Shown in pieces: positions 1 through 11,476 of a stretch of DNA of 64,000 nucleotides. Source of the stretch: Parietaria judaica (Eukaryota > Streptophyta > Magnoliopsida > Rosales > Urticaceae). The notes beneath the pieces are model-generated. The model ran no database searches, was not told the DNA's origin, and saw only the letters and a program-made list of their open reading frames with translations. Position 1 is the first letter of the stretch. Every line of letters begins with the position of its first letter. Both the position numbers and the translations under genes were made by a program. Location: NCBI GenBank assembly GCA_954871525.1, contig OX940872.1, positions 7,959,180 to 8,023,179 of the forward strand, written 5' to 3'.

Positions 1-2700
1 GGTGGCATATTTCACCTATAATTAAGAATCAAGATTACAAATAATTACATTCAAAAATCGAATAACCAATTTCATTTAATCAATCAATGTATTAAAATTT
101 AAACTCAATCAATAAACTTAATTAATTAATCAAATCTAACATAATAAAACATAATATAAATTCGAACATATTAAAATTAGTAACTAAATTGAACAACAAG
201 CTTAGGAACCAATCTAACATAATAACAAATTGAACAATTAAAATTTATAATCACAAGTAAATTATCTTAGAACAAGAACAAGAACACAAACATGCATACA
301 AGATTCAACAACACATACCTAATTCGATTTTCAACAACTCAAAATCTCAATAAACGTACAAAATTAAGTAAATAGAGAAGTTAACCTCATATTAATCAAG
401 ATATCCACAAGTAATTACTCTAAAATCAAGCCCGAAGACAAAAAAAATTCAAAAATTGGAACCCTAAACTCATGAAATGGATGAACGAAATTTGGTAAAA
501 AAAACAAAGAAGATGTCGGATTTCCACTCGATTACCTCTCCTTGATTTGCGAAAAAAGGAAGAAATGGTGAGCTGCAGTCGAAAGTCGCGTGGAAAGGCG
601 AGGTCGGGACGAGTTTCGCGGCGAGAGGAGACGAAATAAGGGAATGCGAGCTAAAGTGGTTCGAACCCTAACTTTTGTCGACTTTCGCAACAAATTTCGT
701 CGTTTGGTAGTGCAAAAACGACAAGAGGCAACGGCAGCGAATGTCGTTTGGGATTTCGCGGCATTTGGTAAAACGACAGCGAAAAGGCAAGGCTGTCGTT
801 TCGGTAGTCCACTGAAAACGAAAGTCGCACCTTGGTTCATAATAATACCTTACCAATTTCTTTTATTTATTTAATTTATTGAAAATGGATGCCATTAATA
901 CCTTAATTAATGGGCAAATTAAGAAACTAATTAAGGGATAATGCATTAAGTAATTCCCTTTCTGCCATATATTAATCTCCTCACTCGTAGGTGTACTAAA
1001 TTTCGTGCTTTGGATTTGGAATTCAAATTACACTAATAAAGTATTAGCAAAAATGAAATTAAACAAACTTTAATATTTATTAGACGTTTCTTCATCCTAG
1101 AACTAAGTTTATTAACATATGGCATTCTTTACATTTTATAATTTGCTATTGTTTGACCACATTATTTATTCAACTAATATCCCACCACCAATTTGTTATT
1201 GTTTGAGCGAATATTCTTATTCTCAATATAATTGTTTAACTATTTAAACAATCGAGTTAAGTGGTGGTTCAAAATATGAAAACATAAATCAAATTAATAT
1301 TATAAAACATTAGTTATACTATTTTTACTCAAAGCGAATTAGTATTAAAAATAAGAACTTACCTTACATTACATTTTTGCAATCCTTCTTAAGAACAATG
1401 AATCGCTTTATTTAGGGATTACTACAATAGAAATACATGATGTTAATTAAAATAGCACGATATATATATTAAACTTTCAATTGTGCTGATTAAATAATTA
1501 AACTGGATAAAGAAAAACAATTCGTGTTTGTATTATTATTGACCACGTATGAATATGTATTTTTATTCATGTAGAACTCAAATTATTAATTATTTCATTC
1601 TTCATAATTTGAAATTTCTCGTAATTAATACTTTAAATATATACATGTAAATGATTCAATATTGATGAAAATATATACGTTAAAAGTTAAAACTAATTAA
1701 TAAGACAATTTTCACACTCTTGAATATTTATATGACGTAATCAAAGGTTTGAGGACATATTCAGTTATTTTGAATAATTTTAAATACTTTTATTATAATT
1801 ATATTAATTTTTAAAAGTTGGGTACCAGCATAAATTATAAATACTGTATAATTTTACTCTTTTTTATTTCAAGAATAATTTTACCCTATACAGTACTAGT
1901 TTCTTGATTCTCATCCACTTTGTTTAGCTTGAATGGGATTAGTTCAAGAAAATGCCAAATGATTAAAAAGAGTTAAAGACAAAAAGTATGAACTTTCTTG
2001 AGTGGTAATTAAATAATACTATGGTTCTTCAAAAAAAAAAAACTATGGTAAATAACAATTAATAAAAATATGATATATAATAATAAAAAAATACGTCTCG
2101 ATAATCAAGGGGCAAGCATGACTGACAAAGATATCCTCGTTATCTATCTTAGATAGAAAGACCAAAATACCCCCTTCTAAATTTCCCATTTTAATTTGGA
2201 TAGTAAGTTTTATTTAAATTCACATTAAAATCTTGCCAAAAATTGTGGTCATTCCTCATTATAATTAAAAACAAAAATGGAAGGCAAACAGCATAATTAC
2301 ATTGCCAATAACAGAAAATTCGAATATCATTAGCATTAATTGAAAAATAATTACAGGATTCTGTAATAGATATTTAAAAAAAAAAAAGAAAAAAAAAAGA
2401 GTAATTTAGTAACATAAAGTTCACTCCCCAAATACCCAAAACGGCAAATAATACAGAAAAATACAGATAAATTAAATCATTGCTTCATCATCACAATCCT
2501 TGATGCTGTGGCAGCCTTACAGCCGTTGGATCAAACACTAACTCCGATAGGATGAGTACAAACTAATTGATGGACACTGAGCTACAGTGGACTGGTACGT
2601 AGAGAATTAATATTGAAAAAAGGAGCATATAGAGAGAGTTTACTTTTTTGAGGAATAATTAATTATTATAATTTTTTCCTTAAAAAAGACAAGAATTAGA
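1..2700. other. AT-rich gene-less flank with one CpG-rich island
   Basis: No supported gene is seen. Most of the stretch is AT-rich intergenic DNA with short A and T tracts. Positions about 531-860 are different: they are richer in G+C and CpG and repeat short motifs such as cgtttggta and aaaacgac. Open frames in that island (for example 590-874 on + and 532-840 on -) overlap each other, resemble no family I know, and are probably by-products of the base composition. The island could be a decayed transposon end or an untranslated first exon of a gene lying to the left. The remainder up to 2.7 kb would include the promoter of the response regulator gene. Confidence 0.5.
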
Positions 2701-2979
2701 CAGAGAAATACACAGATGAACAGTTTAAAAGACAAGCGCTTTGTTCTTTTCTAACCAGAGAGAAAAAGAGTTTTTTTTTTTAATTGGGTTTTCTGTTTCA
2801 CTCACTACCAGCTTTTTATAGTATCGAAAATCCAATAAATACAGAATAAAAATTCTCTCTTTTTCTTTTTCCTTGTTGTTCTTGCTGTTTGGCTTCTGGG
2901 TTTGTTGATTCAGAGAAAAGGGTGTTCGAAAGTGAAGCTCTTTCGTTCTGGGTCTCTGTATTTGTAATCTTTTTGTTGT

Positions 2980-5900
2980 ATGAAGATGACCGTGGAGGAC
3001 CAAAACGACATGTCGTTTGAGCAGTTTCCGGTTGGTATGCGAGTCCTCGCCGTTGACGACGACCCAACTTGCCTCAAAGTGTTGGACACTCTTCTTCGTC
3101 AATGCCAATATCAAGGTATTTTCACTCAGTCTTCATTGGACAAACTTGATACAAATTCTCTAATGATTTTTCATATTATTATTTATGGATAATACTATTG
3201 ATGTTATCAACTGTGATGGTCTAATCTTATTTTTCAATGATTTTTCTGATTAATATTGAGATTTACTGATAAATCCTTATATCTCCAATCTATAATTTTT
3301 GTTCTTCAAAAGTTAAGGATTTTGGTTATGATAATCAACTGTGATAATTTTCTTTATATTTTATTTATTTTGAAGATTGTAATAATTTTGTAAAGACTTT
3401 AAATTCATTTTAATTTTGTACCATTTTAGTTCCACGATCTTAAAATAATCGGCTTATTACGATATTTCCGTGGCTGTAACGTTGTCGATTTCTGCTTAAG
3501 AAATAGTACTTCTCATGTCAATAGGATTTAGGACAGATTTGGTTCGTTGATACGAAAACCGAGTTCGATTGTTCGATGAGGTTTTTTATTTCATTCTTCA
3601 GGGAGTTTGAGGCTAAGCTCAAATGTTTGTTATTTTTATTATTGCAGTTACGACGTGTAATAAGGCAATAGTGGCACTAAAAATGTTGAGGGAAAACCGG
3701 GATAAGTTTGACCTTGTGATCAGCGACGTGAATATGCCGGACATGGACGGGTTTAAGCTCCTCGAGCTTGTTGGGCTCGAAATGGAATTACCAGTCATAA
3801 GTAAGCTTCAGAACTGTTAAACTGAAATTGTTTTGCAATTTTTTTTTTCTTCGGGTTTTACAAATTGTAAATGAAATATCATCTCAAATTTGGTTACAGT
3901 GTTGTCTGCTCATAGCGATACCAAGCTTGTCATGAAGGGGATAACCCACGGGGCGTGTGACTATCTGCTGAAACCAGTAAGAATGGAAGAGCTCAAGAAC
4001 ATCTGGCAACATGTTGTTCGAAGAAGAAAGCTAGAGTCAAAAGACCAAAACACCCGCGGCAACCTTAAAAAGGCCGTTCATGAGAGCGAGGAGAGTGGGA
4101 AAGGGGTGATGTTGGAAGGTGATTCGGATCAAAATGCTAAGCTTAACAGGAAACGAAAGGATCAAGATGACGATTCTGAAGACGATTCTGAAGACGAAGC
4201 AAGCGATAGTGACGATCCGGCGAGCCAGAAGAAGCCGAGGGTAGTTTGGTCCCCTGATTTGCATAGAAAGTTTGTAGATGCGGTTAGTCACTTGGGCTAT
4301 GAAAGTAAGTTATTTTCACTTATAAAATTATTGCTATTGTGTATTATATTCGGTTTGCCTGTGTTGACCAGTCTCCTTATGCAGAGGCGTTCCCTAAGAA
4401 AATTCTCGACTTGATGAATGTTGAAGGACTGACAAGGGAAAACGTTGCAAGCCATTTACAGGTACATTTTTTTCAACTTATATGCACTGTCATTGTTCAT
4501 TTCTCGATATTTTGGAAGTTTCTCCTTTTTCTGAAAGCTTGACATATTTGGAACATTGTCGGTATATCGTGACGATATTGCTTGAAACATACTTTAACAT
4601 CCACACAAAAAGTATTGAAATGAGACGGGATCCGAAATAGAAATTGTATCCGGAAGTCATCTTTTGAATGAAAGCCCAAACATGCTATTTCCACGAAGGA
4701 TTAATCACACTTAAAACACCGATCTATCCTTCGAGAGCTAGCTCAAGACTCTCTCCGTGATGTCTAATAAAATTACAATTTCTGAAAAATAATCTCCCTC
4801 CTAACCTATAAGATTAGAAACCATAATCCTATAAATATTACAAATATATCAATAACACCCCATAATAAGCAAACGAACTAGTAAGGACCCAAATAAAACG
4901 CATAATTTACCGTCTTGCCCTTCGCGATAAGTAATAACCCGGTTAGTATACTTTGAAAAATTATAAATTTTTAAAATCGAAATACATGCTGATTTTCTAT
5001 TACATGTTATGCTGCAGAAATTCAGACAGTACCTAAAAAAACAGAGCATCGCGGAAACTCAGCAGGCGAACAATTCTCTGTCGGTCCAAGGCTTTGGAGA
5101 CCTACAAGCCCTAACTGTCTCTTCGAGACTTGGGAACATTGGAACCAATCCCCTTTTGCCACCTGCCCCTCATCCCGGGATGCTTGTCAGGCTGAACTCT
5201 CCTGCCGGTTTGACCATCAGAGGTTTGACTTCCAGCGGGCTCCCCCAACTGAGTAACTCACCAAGGCTGACCAACACTTACAATCACGGAAAATTTCAGC
5301 AGTTTATGCAAGCTGGCCAAACCTCGGGTTTCATTCAGGGGATTCCCTCGGCTTGGGAGCTCAACAAGCTGAATGGTCAACAACAGGCAAAGTTCCCCAA
5401 CCAGATTGGAGAGACCGTTTCCTTGAACAATAACAGAACCGGTTTCTCTCCTCCTGTTGCCTCTCAAGATGCCAAACCGACTTTCATGAGCTCAAACAAC
5501 GTGCTGAATTCTCTAGTCCTAGCGCCTGATCCACAACAGAATCTTAGTAGGGGCTTTTTGGGAAATGGATCCTTGGTCCGAGTAGCTTCTTCAAAACCCG
5601 AACGTTCAGGATTCATTGACCAAAGTCGGTGTAGGGACGCCTGGCAAGGGGCAATTCAGTCAAACTCATTTGCTTCTTCTGCTTTACCGATGAGTGATCC
5701 GCCAAGTCACAATCAAATGCGACCAAGCAACTCGGTTATTCCATCAAACGCCCCTCATATAGGTAACAACCCGTTTGATTTTTCTCCAACTGCTTCACTT
5801 TCGACTCCTTTGAAGGACACAAGAGGAGATTTACTCAGCCCAGAGGGATTCATCAGTAATAATGTTCAGCAATCAAATTTGAACTCGAGGCCGACACTCG

Positions 5901-6535
5901 GGGGAGATTATAGCAACAATTCAAATCCGTATTTTAGCGCAATCAATTCCTTAAACCAGAATCTTGACCCGAATAGTGGAGCTTGCGACAAAAATTTCGG
6001 TGCTTCCGGTTCTGACCAGTTAAATGGGTGCACTGCACCTGCTTTTCCGCCCAATGAACATCCATCAGAGCCCAATGAGGATTACCTTGCGGGGCAAGCA
6101 AAGGCACAAGACGGTCTCATTCCAAACAACTTCGGTATTGATGAAATTATGGATGCCATGTTGAGTCGGGTATGATCATAATCCTGATTTTTTTATTGAA
6201 AATTCTGTTATTTAATGCATTGTATCATATAAAAAGATGTTTATTAAGCTGTTTTTTATTTGGTAAGCTGAGCGTTTTTTGATTTTTTTTTTTTGTACCC
6301 CGGACGGTTTTCTCAAGATTTTAAATCAATGCTATGTACTCGTACCAATGTTGTTTTTTTTAAAAATAATATAACGGCGTTTCGTCGGGACAAGCATGGT
6401 GTCGCCTCGCTGAATCATTTGATTTTTTGATATCTGACCCGTTTATGTTTTGAATTTTCTCAGGATCAAATTGAAGCGTCGTTAATGAGCGGTGACTTCA
6501 GTTTCGACAATTGTCCTCTAGGCTCGTGTATATGA
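2980..6535 (+). CDS. ARR12-like: Type-B response regulator (ARR10/ARR12-like), cytokinin-signalling transcription factor
   Basis: Nuclear transcription factor at the end of the cytokinin His-to-Asp phosphorelay. Six coding exons join in phase: 2980-3115, 3648-3800, 3900-4304, 4385-4461, 5018-6169 and 6464-6535, giving about 664 residues. The receiver domain (about 19-135) has the acidic D26-D27-D28 group, phospho-acceptor D72 in [11 protein letters not shown]99 and K121 in LLKPVR. An acidic, Ser/Asp-rich linker follows, then the GARP/Myb DNA-binding domain (about 205-268), recognisable by [11 protein letters not shown] and [19 protein letters not shown]. The C-terminal half is Gln/Asn/Ser/Pro-rich, as in the transactivation region of this family. 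The start could be the first ATG (2980) or the one two codons on (2986), which matches the usual MTVE opening. A possible TATA box lies near 2814. The receiver and GARP sequences resemble ARR10/ARR12 most; the exact orthologue is inferred. Confidence 0.95.
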
Positions 6536-7515
6536 GGGTTTCAAAGATGATTTACTCGTAGGGAAAAGAAGGGAATCATTCAAGATCATGGGTTACAATC
6601 TTTTGAGCTTGTGATTTTGTGTAATTTGTGTGGAGTTCAGGCAGGTTTTAGTGCCCAAAGCTGGTAGATTTGTACACCTTGTTGCAACTGTAAAACATGA
6701 AATTTATGGATTTGTTTTTCTTCAATTCTTTTAAGGCCCTCAATTTCTCTTGTGCCATTGGTTTGAATTTGAATATTTGAATAAGCTGATGAGCAAGTTC
6801 TCAGGCTCATGGTTCTTCTCTTCTGTTTTTTGTTGAACTTATTTGCTTCTTCTCTACCTTAAAATGTCACTGTTGTATTATATAGAAAACTAGTAAGCGA
6901 AACCGGGACTGGGTACCAGTATTCGAATCCTTTTTTTTTTAACTCAGTTTTGGTTTTCCCGGGTCTTCCAAAATGGGGCCCGGACCGACGAGGGTTCGTT
7001 ATAATAAATATATATATATATATAACCGGGCCGGGTTAAGTTTTGGGTTATTTATTAAAAAAATGCAAATTCACAATGATTTTAAAAAATTATTAAATAT
7101 TAAGAGAAGAAAAAAAAATGCATTATTATTATTGGTGTTAGTATATACTATCACAATAAGTAATCACAGTCTAGACAATATCATATTTAAAGCCCTTACC
7201 CGGTCCCAGTTTCCGGTTTTGGACAGAAAAGCCCGGGTTTTTCACCCCGGGTATTCTATAGGAAATACAAGACTTATTTACTTCCCCCAATAACTTAGCT
7301 AAAATATTCAAAACCCGTTGGAGAAAATATTCAAACTGATTTTTACTATAGAAGAGTTTTTTTTTAGTTAAAAATTTGATATGAGCAAGTAAAAATGTAC
7401 TTTCTATTTATTCTCTACGTTAGTAATAATTTTGTTTCCATTAACACAAAAATATGTCAAATGTTGTAAACCAAAGTTAAGTAAAAAAAACATTACTCTA
7501 AATTTTACAAGGTGG
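6536..7515. other. Convergent intergenic region with a GGGACC-type repeat remnant
   Basis: This lies between the 3' ends of the response regulator (+) and the UPF0548 gene (-), so it holds both 3' untranslated regions. Positions about 6895-7260 contain facing blocks rich in aaccgggactggg and acccggtcccag around an (AT)n run. Similar wording recurs at 60790-60940 (gatccgggaaccggg, ctgggactgggacc), so it is probably a short dispersed transposon remnant. The open frame at 6973-7293 crosses this repeat and is not supported as a gene. Confidence 0.45.
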
Positions 7516-9062
7516 CTAGGATTTGTGAGATGTGAGGTAATTTTGGAGTGCATTCGCCGACTCATGAGCGAAATACTTTTGCTGGAGCAGCACGTATGGA
7601 TATCCGACGAACGACAAAATATGTGCCGGCTTCGAATACGACAAAATCTCGTACCACACTTGCTTCTTCTCGTCAACTTCGATCGAGAAGCGCTCTTCCC
7701 CAGCCTGCAAAGCATTTAGAAGTCTCCTTAAATAAACAATGCAGACCAATCAAATGATCTGGTAAAAAAATCATTTTTAATATAGAAAACCGTCGGAGCC
7801 ACGAGATCCAGCTCAAAGAATTCAGTGTAATTAGATGAATATGTTCTTTGGATCAAGTATAAGCTAAGACGGAACTCGTAACCAATGAATTCGCAATTTT
7901 AACATTCACTGCAAGAGAACAACCAATGTTTCATTCGATATCTTCCATTCCAACTGTTATGAAATGATAAGACCAGCAAAAGAGAAAGGGCAATCATGGA
8001 ATACTGACAAGCAAGTGACCTCGAAGAGTCCCGCTTCCGAAGCTGAAAGAAGGCATGGCGTTTATAGTCTTTTTCTTCTCATCAACGTAGGCAACCTCGA
8101 GAGGCATCACCAGCCACGGAAGAAGCTGCTTCGTGCACACACAGAATTTGGTTCCCGTTTTGATCGAAGTTTTAGGATCGACAAACGCCCAATCCAATCC
8201 GAAATGCCTGTGTTACTACACATAAGATCTCATCTCATCGCAGCCGTAAATTTGTTTCTTACTTACCAGGATCTTTGACAAGCTTAATTATCAAGTAATT
8301 CAATGTCAGTATCAAAAAGCAAACATGTAAACTTAATTTATGGAAATTGAGAACTAAAATTTTGTCCCATGACAATAATACCCTTATTTTTTCTTGGTTA
8401 ATTAATCACAATTCGATCATTTTGTAGAGCACGAACACGCGCATTTTTTTATTTAAATACGGGGTAATAGCGGCAAACTTATCCAATATCGTAGCAAATG
8501 AGGCGGCATAATACCAAGCTCTTAATTGAGCCGAACTAATACCCAAAAGTTGTACCGGGTCATCCATTTGTTCCTGTCCTAAATTGTCCCATTAACGGGA
8601 TTAATCATAGGCGTACACGTGTCCACCACTTAATGTTAACGGGATAATATAGGACGGAACCAGTTACTGACCCGGTACAACAACTTTCGAGTATTAATTC
8701 CGCTAAATTAAAAGTTTTGGAATATGGCGCCCCATTGGAAGTACTACCTCCAAGCCTGAAGGGCTGCTTTGCCCCTTTCGTAAGTGTCGAGGCCGGACCC
8801 GACCAAAACCCGCTTATGGTTGACGAAAAACCCGTCTTTCCACGGACCCTTATTCCCGTCGAGCCAAGAAACGGGCTTACCGCTGATTCCCCGGTGTTTA
8901 GCCTCGTAATTGAAATCGCCTGCCCTGTAAAAAAAAGACGATTTCTCATGGGATTCAAACACTTTTCATTTGAGTTTTGACCCAAAAAGTACCAAGTCTT
9001 TACCTTTTGATACAAGTCTCCTGGTCTTGCGCTGATGGGCGAGCCCAGGCCAAGAACACCAT
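7516..9062 (-). CDS. UPF0548 / DUF1990 family protein (At2g17695-like)
   Basis: Small conserved plant protein of unknown biochemical function. Four exons on the minus strand join in phase: 9062-9004, 8924-8748, 8207-8009 and 7704-7516, giving 207 residues, close to the Arabidopsis At2g17695 length. The start is the ATG at 9062, opening MVFLAWARPSAQDQE. Exon 2 carries the family block with HRGIS and INH-like VNHKRVLVGSG. Exon 3 has FGLDWAFVDP, CVCTKQLLPW and FGSGTLRGHLL. Exon 4 has AGEERFSIE, VWYEI and SYSKPAHILSFVGYPY. There is no signal peptide or clear membrane segment. The family is named from sequence alone (UPF0548, DUF1990), and the function is not known to me. It is the first of four minus-strand genes in a row, separated by kilobases of repeat, so no joint transcription is suggested. 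Confidence 0.93.
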
Positions 9063-10081
9063 CGTTCTTCAACAATCCCTGAAACCTCGATACCAAATTA
9101 GAAACGAAGAAGGCACCATTTTCGGAGCTTGGAGTGTAAGAAAGTAGTAGCTTTTACGGGAAGAAGAATGGAAAAGAAAGATGAGAAGCGAAACCTGAAA
9201 CTGTAGTGAGCACAGAGAGCTTCGTGATAGTGTTGCTGCTATTTTGTAAGCACAGAGAGCTTGTGAAGTTTGAGTATGGAGTCGGGGAAGACGACGAGTA
9301 GAAAGATGAATGGCATATGATGAGTGATAGGCTATAAGATTGGACCACGGTTGAAAATCGGTTACTTTAACCGCCTTCGAATTCAATTTACGGGTATAAT
9401 CCGACTTACAAGAACTATAAGGGCACGTCCAAAATTCGAAATGTCGTTTTTGCCGATAAATTAATTGTCGTTTTTGATCGATGAGATTATCGATAGAAAA
9501 TTAATAAACATGTAGCTTATCGTAATCGACATTTATCGAAAATATCGACACTTATCGAAGATTATCGATGAAAAACACTAAAATAGTTTTAAGAATATAT
9601 TTACTAAGTTTACATATGTAAATAAAATATAGTCTCACTCTCAAATATATAAATACTCAAATAAAACATGTCAGTCAAATAAATATAAATAAAATTATGT
9701 CATTGAAGGTATTCTCGCCGAAATTTATTGAAAGGTACAAATTGTTTCGAAAGATACTTAATTTTTTATTCTTTTTACATTATTTTTATGGATAATCGAT
9801 TGATACAAAATATTTGTCAATGACTACCATCAAGACGGATAACCGAGGATAATGGTGAAAAAATTGAACCTTGGGCATATCATTGAAAGTTTAAAAATAT
9901 AATATTAAGGGTACAAACGATTTTATTGACTTCGTTAAAATAATTATATATTATTCAAAATTTTAATATTATATATATATATATATGATAGGTTTTTAAG
10001 AAGGAAAAAAAAGGATTTCTTAGTAAAAAAAGAAGATAGAGAATCATTTTGAGGAATTATATAAAGATTAACGTGAAAGCG
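9063..10081. other. Upstream region of the UPF0548 gene with ATCGAT-rich repeat
   Basis: Contains the promoter of the UPF0548 gene at its left end. From about 9420 to 9575 it has many short ttatcgat, tatcgaaa and gtcgtttttg words, resembling the ends of the hAT-like element at 38580-39875 and probably a decayed relative. The open frames at 9069-9386 (-) are not supported; they overlap the likely 5' untranslated region. Confidence 0.4.
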
Positions 10082-10705
10082 TATTAAAGTAGGAAAGTTT
10101 TTTTTATTATTATTATCAAAGATCAAATTTGAGATAACAGTTCTTATGTTAAAAGAGGGTTACTGGAAATTCGTCCGTCCCCATACAAAAAGAGGGTTAT
10201 CGCATGTATTAAAGTAGGAATGCTTTTTTTATTATTATTATCAAAGATCAAATTTGAGATAACAGTTCTTATGTTAAAAGAGGGTTACTGCAAATTCGTC
10301 CGTCCCCATACAAAAAGAGGGTTATCGCATGTATTAAAGTACGAAAGTTTTTTTTATTAATATTATCAAAGATCAAATTTGAGATAACAGTTCTTATGTT
10401 AAAAGAGGGTTACTGGAAATTCGTCCATCCCCGTACAAAAAGAGGGTTATCGCATGTATTAAAGTAGGAATGTTTTTTTTTTATTATTATCAAAGATCAA
10501 ATTTGAGATAACAGTTCTTATGTTAAAAGAGGGTTACTGCAAATTCGTCCGTCCCCATACAAAAAGAGGGTTATCGCATGTATTAAAGTACGAAAGTTTT
10601 TTTTATTATTATTATCAAAGATCAAATTTGAGATAACAGTTCTTATGTTAAAAGAGGGTTACTGCAAATTCGTCCGTCCCCATACAAAAAGAGGGTTATC
10701 GCATG
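10082..10705. repeat. Tandem array, five copies of a ~125-bp unit
   Basis: Units start at 10082, 10207, 10332, 10457 and 10581, recognisable by tattaaagta followed by a T tract, then atcaaatttgagataacag and agagggttactg, and closing with agagggttatcgcatg. Spacings are 125, 125, 125 and 124 bases. Copies differ by only a few substitutions and by T-tract length, so amplification was recent. The array lies between the UPF0548 and CBP60 genes. I see no coding potential. Confidence 0.93.
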
Positions 10706-10772
10706 TATATTGGAGGTTTTTAAAAACTCGATTGAAACGATCCGTGACGATCGGTTGACAAATGGTCTAACT

Positions 10773-10804
<32 letters not shown>

Positions 10805-11476
10805 CGTTGATGAACTACGGATTCAACGACGGATCATTTGTAGGTTTCGAAAAATCGATGAATGTATGTGCTAGTCGAAAAGGGATTCCATCAATTTTTA
10901 TTTCTGACTTTCCCGAGGTATTTGTTATGCTTGAAGCCTTTTGTGTTCAAAATTTTAAAAAACTATACTTGTGTTATACAAAATTAAAATTAAATTAATG
11001 TATATTAAGGCTTGTGCCGTGAGCCACGACGAGAAAACGCCTCGAGACTTGAATATACGCCCTTTTAACCTCTACAGTTTTCCTTCTGTTTGCTACAAAA
11101 TGACTAAATCAAGATTCGGTATCATATATGATTGTCAACTATTTATGTAATCATTGAACTACTCTTCTTTCTTTGTAGTGTACTAATGTTTGAGAGTACA
11201 CCAAAATAAAATGAATAATTCCAAAAGAACTTTAAGCAAAGAAACTTGATAAATGATCAAATTAGATTACAAAACCCCAAACAAAGATCTATTAAATGAA
11301 CATTAATTAAAAAAATGAAACAACAATCTAATATACAAAGAGAAGAACAAAAGAAGAAATCTTTGGTGTATGCAATTTCATGTCAAGCTAAGTCAATAAA
11401 GCTAACTCAGTCGATACGAGTATTTGACTTAGTATCTTGAATTACTGAGATCGATCCATGCGGTTAAAAAAAATGC
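10706..11476. other. Gene-less spacer with a long A tract
   Basis: After the tandem array comes an uninterrupted A run of about 26 bases near 10779-10804, followed by AT-rich DNA leading to the 3' end of the CBP60 gene. The small frame at 10807-10998 is not supported. The A run could be the tail of a retroposed sequence, but I cannot identify its body. Confidence 0.4.

Noticed and set aside
532..874. Overlapping open frames on both strands in a CpG-rich island
   Set aside because: Three frames overlap, with repetitive Arg/Ser-rich or Lys/Arg-rich translations and no family resemblance; probably compositional.
10082..10705. CRISPR-like array
   Set aside because: The whole 125-bp unit is repeated with no unique spacers, and the host is a plant; it is a simple tandem repeat.
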